In this document: positions 44,547 to 49,665 of the stretch, in pieces | How the letters are laid out: the number at the start of each line of letters is the position of its first letter | Numbering within the stretch: position 1 is the first letter of the stretch | Assembly (NCBI GenBank): GCA_022572355.1 | Contig: JACZWC010000031.1 | Span: 1 to 49,665, forward strand | Direction: 5' to 3' | Length of the DNA stretch: 49,665 nucleotides | Source: Bacteroidota bacterium | GTDB taxonomy: Bacteria > Bacteroidota > Bacteroidia > NORP154 | Translations under genes and position numbers: made by a program | Notes under the pieces: generated by a model | What the model saw: the letters and a program-made list of their open reading frames with translations, nothing else | Told to the model about the DNA's origin: nothing | The model's database searches: none

Positions 44547-44576
44547 TTGACAGTTAAGGATATGTTATTAGCTTCG
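44547..44576 (+). promoter_or_regulatory. Promoter of the TPR membrane protein at 44586
   Basis: TTG (44547-44549), 19 bases, then TAGCTTCG (44569-44576; one mismatch to TAnnTTTG). The ATG at 44586 is 9 bases downstream. This TTG is therefore better read as the -33 element than as a start codon. Confidence 0.55.
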
Positions 44577-44585
44577 AAAAGTTCA

Positions 44586-46268
44586 ATGGGTTTATTTCTG
44601 CTTATTTTGAGCATTGTCGGTTTTCCCTTGGCCGAAGCTCAAGGTACCAACATGGATAGCTTGTGGGCGATTTGGAATAATAGTAACGAATCTGACACCA
44701 ACAAGCTGAAAGCCATGCACAACATAGCCTTGGGTGGCTACCTTTTCACTCAACCTGACAGCACATTTTATTTTGCACAATTGGAATACGATTTTGCAAA
44801 AAGCAAGGGGCTTAAAAAACAGATGGCAGCTGCCCTTAATACCCAAGGAGTGTCATTTATGATTCAAGGCAATTACCCCAAAGCCATTCGCTATTATACC
44901 CAATCTTTAACTATCAGCAAGGAAATTGGGAATAAAAAGGGAATTGCCACTTCCTTAAACAATATTGGGAACATTTATTTGGACCAGGGCGATTATCCCA
45001 AAGCCATTGACTATCATGCCCGATCTTTAACCATAAAAGAAGAAATTGGGAATAAAAAGGGAATTGCCGCTTCCTTAAACAACATCGGAATGATTTATGC
45101 GGAACAGGGCGATTATGCCAAAGCCATTCAGTATCACATCCGATCTTTAACCATAAAAGAAGAAATTGGGAATAAAAAGGGAATTGCCGCTTCCTTACAC
45201 AACATCGGAGTGATTTATATCGAACAGGGCAATTATGCCATAGCGATTGACTATTATACCCGATCTTTAACCATAAAAGAAGATATTGGGAATAAAAAGG
45301 GAATTGCCAATTCCTTAGTTGGTATCGGGAATATTTATTCGAGACAGGGGGATTATCTCAAAGCCATTAACTATTATACCCAATCTTTAACCATACAAGA
45401 GGAGCTTGGGAATAAAAATGGAATTGCCAGTTGCTTAGTTAATATTGGGGTGATTTATAAGAAACAGGGAGATTCTGCCTACAGTGCAGGAAATTCTGCG
45501 CTTTCGGCAGACAAATACACCAATGCCTTGGACTATTATAACCGATCTTTAACCATAAAAGAAGAAATTGGGGATAAAAAGGGAATTTCCATCTCCTTAA
45601 ACAACATCGGAATCATTTATAAGAAACAGGGCTATTCTGCTTACAGTGCAGGAAATGCTGCACTTACGGCAGTCAAGTATTCCGGTGCCATTAAACTCAG
45701 CACCCGCGCACTAACCATAGCTCAAGAGATAGGCATTGTAGTGGAAACAAGGGATGCTGCCAATGCCTTGTATGAAGTATACAAAGCCACCGGCAAGCAC
45801 AAACAGGCATTGGAAATGTACGAGCGATACATTGAAGCAAGAGACAGTATTAATAGTAAGGAAAACCAAAAGGAGGTTATACGCCAGGAATTCAAGTACA
45901 AATTTGAAAAAGCCCAACTTGTAAAGAAGCAGGAAGAAAATGAAAGACGCCGAAAATTGAATGAAAAGTTAGAGCGGCGCGACAATCTGCAATATTCAGT
46001 GGTATTGATTTGTTTATTGGTAATCGGCGTGTTGGTAGCCATGCTCGGTAAATTATCTCTACCTGTGCGAGTAGCAGAGGGAATTATCTTCTTTTCTTTT
46101 CTAATACTTTTTGAGTTTATTTTAGTGTTGGCCGATCCATATATTGATGCCTGGTCTGGCGGAGCTCCTGGTATAAAGCTGCTGTTTAACGCCGGTATAG
46201 CAGCCCTAATATTTCCGGCTCACGCATTCTTTGAATCTAAACTTAAAAGACGAATTGTAAAGGCATAA
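44586..46268 (+). CDS. TPR membrane protein with conserved three-helix C-terminus (fourth intact paralog)
   Basis: A 560-residue protein from the ATG at 44586, which gives the clean signal MGLFLLILSIVGFPLAEAQ. Upstream TTG (44547) and ATG (44562) are in frame, but the first is probably a promoter element. TPR units of 40 residues span about 72-385. Five of them are encoded by 120-bp units in exact register (starts near 44940, 45060, 45180, 45300, 45420). Two repeats carry an inserted AYSAGNxAL spacer. A coiled coil (about 407-466) ends in RRDNLQYS. Helices at about 471-489, 494-517 and 529-547 contain VRVAEGIIFFSFLILFEFIL and DPYIDAWSGGAPG. It is 27 kb from the other paralogs. Confidence 0.93.
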   Translation: MGLFLLILSIVGFPLAEAQGTNMDSLWAIWNNSNESDTNKLKAMHNIALGGYLFTQPDSTFYFAQLEYDFAKSKGLKKQMAAALNTQGVSFMIQGNYPKAIRYYTQSLTISKEIGNKKGIATSLNNIGNIYLDQGDYPKAIDYHARSLTIKEEIGNKKGIAASLNNIGMIYAEQGDYAKAIQYHIRSLTIKEEIGNKKGIAASLHNIGVIYIEQGNYAIAIDYYTRSLTIKEDIGNKKGIANSLVGIGNIYSRQGDYLKAINYYTQSLTIQEELGNKNGIASCLVNIGVIYKKQGDSAYSAGNSALSADKYTNALDYYNRSLTIKEEIGDKKGISISLNNIGIIYKKQGYSAYSAGNAALTAVKYSGAIKLSTRALTIAQEIGIVVETRDAANALYEVYKATGKHKQALEMYERYIEARDSINSKENQKEVIRQEFKYKFEKAQLVKKQEENERRRKLNEKLERRDNLQYSVVLICLLVIGVLVAMLGKLSLPVRVAEGIIFFSFLILFEFILVLADPYIDAWSGGAPGIKLLFNAGIAALIFPAHAFFESKLKRRIVKA

Positions 46269-46318
46269 TCAATATATTCGCAATTCATTTTTTTAAATAA
46301 CATCCACCAAACTATAAT

Positions 46319-46756
46319 ATGAAAGCAGAAATACACACATCAAAAGGAGTAATGAAACTTGAGTTTTTCGAGGATGATGCTCCCAAGACAGTTAAGAATT
46401 TTACAGATCTCGCAAAGAAGGGTTATTACGATGGGCTTAAATTTCACCGCGTTCTGCCAGATTTTGTGATTCAGGGAGGTTGTCCTGAAGGCACTGGCAC
46501 CGGTGGTCCTGGCTATATGATTGACTGCGAAACGGACGGTGAAAACCAATACCATGACAGAGGCGTATTGTCAATGGCTCATGCTGGTAAAAATACGGGA
46601 GGATCTCAATTCTTTGTCTGTCACAGCAGGTCCAATACAGCCCACTTAGACAGGGTTCATACTGTATTTGGCAAAGTGTATGAAGGTTTGGAGGTAATAG
46701 ATCAGATTACGGAAGGAGATGTGATGGATAAAGTCGTAGTTATTGAGGAAGATTAG
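46319..46756 (+). CDS. Cyclophilin-type peptidyl-prolyl isomerase
   Basis: A 145-residue cytosolic enzyme that speeds proline cis-trans isomerisation. The cyclophilin core is complete: [13 protein letters not shown] with the catalytic Arg, GSQFFVCHS and [10 protein letters not shown]. No signal peptide, so it is the short cytoplasmic type. The position usually taken by the conserved Trp reads [10 protein letters not shown], as in other bacterial members. A -7-like TATATTCG lies upstream at 46273-46280. It converges with the MgtC-like gene, 3 bp apart. Confidence 0.96.
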   Translation: MKAEIHTSKGVMKLEFFEDDAPKTVKNFTDLAKKGYYDGLKFHRVLPDFVIQGGCPEGTGTGGPGYMIDCETDGENQYHDRGVLSMAHAGKNTGGSQFFVCHSRSNTAHLDRVHTVFGKVYEGLEVIDQITEGDVMDKVVVIEED

Positions 46757-46759
46757 AAA

Positions 46760-47215
46760 TTAGGGACTGTGGTCCTTATGAACCCCGCGTTTTAGTTTCC
46801 TAAAGAATCTTTCTAAAAAGGATATTCCAATTAATACTGCTACACAAATAATAGCGAGTGTTATTGCGGCAGTTGTGTACTGAAAAGCGATCAGGCAGCC
46901 GGTTGCGGCCAGAATCCATATTATCGCCGCTGAAGTCACACCGGCAACCAATCCATCCCTGCCAATGATTACGCCAGCTCCCAGGAAACCGACTCCGGTT
47001 ACCACGGCGCCAATTATTCGGACGGCGTACTCCTCCTCCACCATAACGTAGGCGATAGAGACAAACGTGTAAACAGCCATACAGATCAGTATACTCGTTC
47101 TGATTCCGGCTGGCTTTCCAATCCATTGCCGCTCTAGCCCGACAATAAAACCGCAAAAAAATGCAACAGCCAATCCTGTAGCGCTTAAGGGAGCAAGACT
47201 AATTGTTTCGAACAT
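46760..47215 (-). CDS. MgtC/SapB family membrane protein
   Basis: A 151-residue inner-membrane protein with four to five helices. The family signatures GFIVGLERQWIGKPAGIRTS and GVGFLGAGVIIGRDG are conserved, followed by TSAAIIWILAATG. MgtC proteins of pathogens help growth at low magnesium. This one lacks the long cytoplasmic C-terminal domain and is of the short SapB type, with unknown role. It converges with the cyclophilin gene. Confidence 0.93.
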   Translation of the reverse strand: MFETISLAPLSATGLAVAFFCGFIVGLERQWIGKPAGIRTSILICMAVYTFVSIAYVMVEEEYAVRIIGAVVTGVGFLGAGVIIGRDGLVAGVTSAAIIWILAATGCLIAFQYTTAAITLAIICVAVLIGISFLERFFRKLKRGVHKDHSP

Positions 47216-47304
47216 GGCTCTGTAATTAATTGAATATGTACCTATTTACGAAAAACAGACAGAAATGGTTAGTGTTCCTATCTTTACTAGACATTTAATT
47301 AACC

Positions 47305-48009
47305 ATGATAAAATTTCAGTCACCTCTATTAAAAGGGACATTAATAAGCCGGTACAAGCGCTTTTTTGCAGACGTTGAGCTGGAGAATGGTGAAATTGTC
47401 ACTGCACATTGTCCCAATACAGGAAGCATGAAGACTTGCAGAGATGAGGGCGCCACTGTCTATCTGCTTCACAACCCCTCTCCAACCCGAAAACTGGACT
47501 ATACATGGGAGCTTACGGAAACTGAAGGGGGTTTCATTCTCATCAATACACATCGTCCGAATAAGATTGTGGAAAATGCCATTTTAAATAAAGAAATTCC
47601 TGAATTGATTGGTTATTCTGAGCTTCGCAGGGAGGTCAAATACGGTGAAAAATCACGAATAGACTTGTTGCTCGAAAACCATTCCTCTTCCCCGGATTGC
47701 TACGTGGAGATTAAAAATGTAACCCTGAAAAATGGCGATACGGCGAATTTTCCGGATTCTGTAACAGAACGCGGTACCAAACACCTGCTCGAACTCGAAG
47801 CAATGGCCACCAACGGCTTTCGGGCTGTGATCTTCTATCTGGTCAACCGGCCAGATGTGACAGCTTTTAATGTGGCCCGCGAAATTGACCCTGTGTATTG
47901 TACCACATTTGATAAGGTCATTCAAAATGGTGTTGAAGTACTAATCTATCAAACCAGCATTACAACATCTCAAATAACAATCAAAGGCCCCCTACCCTTC
48001 GCCAATTAG
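47305..48009 (+). CDS. sfsA: SfsA family protein (sugar fermentation stimulation protein homolog)
   Basis: A 234-residue cytosolic protein with the SfsA landmarks HCPNTGSMKTC, EVKYGEKSRIDLLLE, VEIKNVTL and FPDSVTERGTKHLLEL. The D...E-x-K arrangement of the C-terminal domain resembles a nuclease fold. The protein is linked to DNA binding and sugar-fermentation gene expression in enterobacteria, but its role elsewhere is unclear. It is divergent from the MgtC-like gene. A near-consensus TATCTTTA lies upstream. Confidence 0.96.
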   Translation: MIKFQSPLLKGTLISRYKRFFADVELENGEIVTAHCPNTGSMKTCRDEGATVYLLHNPSPTRKLDYTWELTETEGGFILINTHRPNKIVENAILNKEIPELIGYSELRREVKYGEKSRIDLLLENHSSSPDCYVEIKNVTLKNGDTANFPDSVTERGTKHLLELEAMATNGFRAVIFYLVNRPDVTAFNVAREIDPVYCTTFDKVIQNGVEVLIYQTSITTSQITIKGPLPFAN

Positions 48010-48021
48010 CGAGATAATTGG

Positions 48022-48029
48022 TAACTTTG
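48022..48029 (+). promoter_or_regulatory. -7 element of the copper/heme protein gene
   Basis: TAACTTTG matches the -7 consensus and ends 20 bases before the ATG at 48050. No clear TTG is seen 19 bases upstream (TTC instead). Confidence 0.5.
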
Positions 48030-48049
48030 GGTAATCAACCCCAAAAACG

Positions 48050-49665
48050 ATGTGCGTTCGCAGAATTCTATTTACCGCCGGCTGCCTGCTCATTGGCCTC
48101 GCCTCATTCGCACAGAGCAGTAATTACTCAAAAGTTTACCGGATCTTCAAAACGAACTGTACGAACACCTCATGCCACGATAAAGTATCGCCAACCGGTA
48201 ATATGTCACTGGAGGGTACCGAATCAGAAGTCTATAACAATTTGGTAGGCGTTACTCCGACCAATTCATATGCGGATAGTATGGGTTATAGCAGAATTAA
48301 CCCTGGCGACCCACACACTAGTTTTCTTTTTAGAAAGATTAACCAGGGGTTTGACGCCCATATAATATTGGATACACAGGAAGTCGATCCCATGCCCAGC
48401 GCTATTAATTTAACAGACGAAGAAAAAGAGACGATCCGGCAATGGATACTACATGGTGCCATGCAAAATGGAACCAGCCTCAATTCATTTGACACGCTAT
48501 TGATTCAGGATTATTATACAAATGGCGGTGTTGAGAGCATGCCCACCGCTCCTCCGGCTCCTGATTCAGCAGATGGCTTTCAGATTCATATGGGTCCATT
48601 TTTTGTTGCAAAGGGACAGGAGTTGGAATATTACTTAAAATATGACCCAAAGCTTTCTACGGCAACCGAGATTTACCGCGTTGATATGCTAATGGGCGGA
48701 TTTTCACATCATTTTATTTTGAATAGGTTTAAGGTGGGAGAAGAGAGCAGCTTTTCTGATGGCTACAGGCGCAATGGATCCAGCCTATCTTCCGTCGGAA
48801 TAACCTCCGCCCAATTTGCGGATACGATGATCTTGCCTGCCAAGACAGCCTTTTATATTCCAGCTAATTCCTGGTTCGACCTCAATTCTCATTACATCAA
48901 CTTTTCGAGCACGCAAGTATTGAAAGCTGAGGTGTATATCAATATTTATACTCAAGATGCCGGAACCGCCGTACAGATCATGTACTCAACCGGACAAACC
49001 GGCGCTTTGGATCCCCCATCCAATATATTATATGTTCCCAATGATGGAAACACGTATACATTTGAAGACGAATTTTATCAAGGGAGTTATCCAATATCCC
49101 TGAACAATGACATCTATGTTTGGAGAATGACCTCACATACGCATCAGTGGGGAACAGACTTTCAAATTTTCAGAAGAAACACAGATGACACCAGGGGAGT
49201 TATGCTGTATGATGGGGCGAATATAGATGGAATTCCCAACGGAACCAGTGTCGGGTTTGACTATGCTCATCCTCCCACGTTAATTTTTGATCCCTTCATA
49301 TTCATACCAAAAAATGAAGGATTTATTTTTGAAGCATCCTATGTGAATACGGGGAACATTAATCCTGTTACCTGGGGAGCGACCTCTGAAGATGAAAGGT
49401 TCATCATGGGCATCTTTTATGTTCTGGATACGACGGGCCTAAGTGCTTTGGGTATTCCAAAGGCGATAGAAATCAGTCATAACACTACGGTATACCCCAA
49501 TCCAGCGGAATCGACTATTTACTTTGATTTTGAGGAATTTCTTGTGGGAACCCTGTCAATCTATAACGCTTTTGGTACGTTGATAGATGAGTTTGCCCTG
49601 AAAAACGACTTTGCAAAGATGGATGTCTCCAACCTTGCCACGGGTGTCTATGTATACATAGTCAT
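48050..49665 (+). CDS. T9SS-exported protein with cytochrome c-like and copper type II monooxygenase-like domains (3'-truncated)
   Basis: The ATG at 48050 opens a frame that runs off the right edge after 538 codons. MCVRRILFTAGCLLIGLASF is the signal peptide. Residues 30-140 look like a mono-heme cytochrome c with C-x4-C-H (CTNTSCH, 37-43), a candidate axial Met (DPMPSAIN) and a final helix IRQWILHGAM. Residues 175-440 resemble peptidylglycine alpha-hydroxylating monooxygenase: GFSHHFILN (His220-His221), NSHYIN (His281) and MTSHTHQWG (His363, His365), the spacing expected of CuA and CuB ligands. A T9SS type A sorting domain begins near residue 482 (VYPNPAESTIYF). The substrate is unknown; only the last few residues are missing. 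Confidence 0.82.
   Translation, partial: MCVRRILFTAGCLLIGLASFAQSSNYSKVYRIFKTNCTNTSCHDKVSPTGNMSLEGTESEVYNNLVGVTPTNSYADSMGYSRINPGDPHTSFLFRKINQGFDAHIILDTQEVDPMPSAINLTDEEKETIRQWILHGAMQNGTSLNSFDTLLIQDYYTNGGVESMPTAPPAPDSADGFQIHMGPFFVAKGQELEYYLKYDPKLSTATEIYRVDMLMGGFSHHFILNRFKVGEESSFSDGYRRNGSSLSSVGITSAQFADTMILPAKTAFYIPANSWFDLNSHYINFSSTQVLKAEVYINIYTQDAGTAVQIMYSTGQTGALDPPSNILYVPNDGNTYTFEDEFYQGSYPISLNNDIYVWRMTSHTHQWGTDFQIFRRNTDDTRGVMLYDGANIDGIPNGTSVGFDYAHPPTLIFDPFIFIPKNEGFIFEASYVNTGNINPVTWGATSEDERFIMGIFYVLDTTGLSALGIPKAIEISHNTTVYPNPAESTIYFDFEEFLVGTLSIYNAFGTLIDEFALKNDFAKMDVSNLATGVYVYIV

Noticed and set aside
44547..44585. Upstream in-frame starts (TTG at 44547, ATG at 44562) for the TPR membrane protein
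   Set aside because: The TTG fits the -33 promoter element 19 bases before TAGCTTCG, and the ATG at 44586 gives a cleaner signal peptide.

Overview
The window reads as chromosomal DNA of a free-living member of the Bacteroidota. Several proteins carry type IX secretion (T9SS) C-terminal sorting domains. Many lipoproteins have Cys-Lys/Ser start signals. There is a LytS/LytTR two-component pair with TPR repeats. Promoters fit the Bacteroidota consensus (TTG about 19 nt before TAnnTTTG), and Shine-Dalgarno sequences are mostly absent. I saw no rRNA, tRNA, CRISPR array, intact insertion sequence or prophage.

Layout. 1-5.1 kb: a truncated repeat protein, a TPR histidine kinase with its LytTR regulator, and a set of small lipoproteins, one broken by a stop codon. 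5.2-7.6 kb: a sodium symporter followed by a 2-oxoglutarate/Fe(II) oxygenase. 7.6-10.7 kb: a reverse-strand operon with a clear promoter, encoding a di-heme peroxidase, an outer-membrane barrel and two paralogous lipoproteins. 10.9-11.6 kb: two small cysteine-containing exported proteins in convergent orientation. 11.9-21.7 kb: a reverse-strand block with three paralogous TPR membrane proteins, a DUF4468-like protein, a giant T9SS beta-propeller protein, a VF530-like gene and the remnant of a fourth TPR gene. 21.7-28.2 kb: S9 peptidase, T9SS protein, sterol-desaturase-like enzyme, ferritin-like protein and two small proteins. 28.2-33.5 kb: two small exported proteins, a SulP transporter with a beta-carbonic anhydrase (bicarbonate handling), an acyl carrier protein, a frame-broken DUF192 gene and an O-methyltransferase. 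33.9-36.1 kb: ChbG/YdjC deacetylase, TfoX-N protein and YceI lipoprotein. 36.3-41.3 kb: a forward run of GAF/SpoIIE phosphatase, serine hydrolase, DUF2235 hydrolase and alpha/beta hydrolase. 41.4-48.0 kb: a TPR protein, a barrel, a T9SS protein, a fourth intact TPR membrane protein, cyclophilin, MgtC-like protein and SfsA. From 48.05 kb to the window end: a T9SS protein combining a cytochrome-c-like motif with copper-monooxygenase-like histidine motifs.

The most notable theme is a family of four intact paralogs (11857-13506, 14255-15844, 15849-17399, 44586-46268) plus one remnant. They keep the periplasmic TPR array, coiled coil and membrane helix of the TPR histidine kinases, but carry a conserved hydrophobic C-terminal module with two more membrane helices where the kinase would be. 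I know of no described function for that module, and it is my leading candidate for an undescribed signalling or scaffold system. The second candidate is the peroxidase/barrel/twin-lipoprotein operon. The window also holds several single-event gene disruptions (4684-4686, 21539-21541, 26851-26856, 31792-31964), which suggest either ongoing decay or assembly error.
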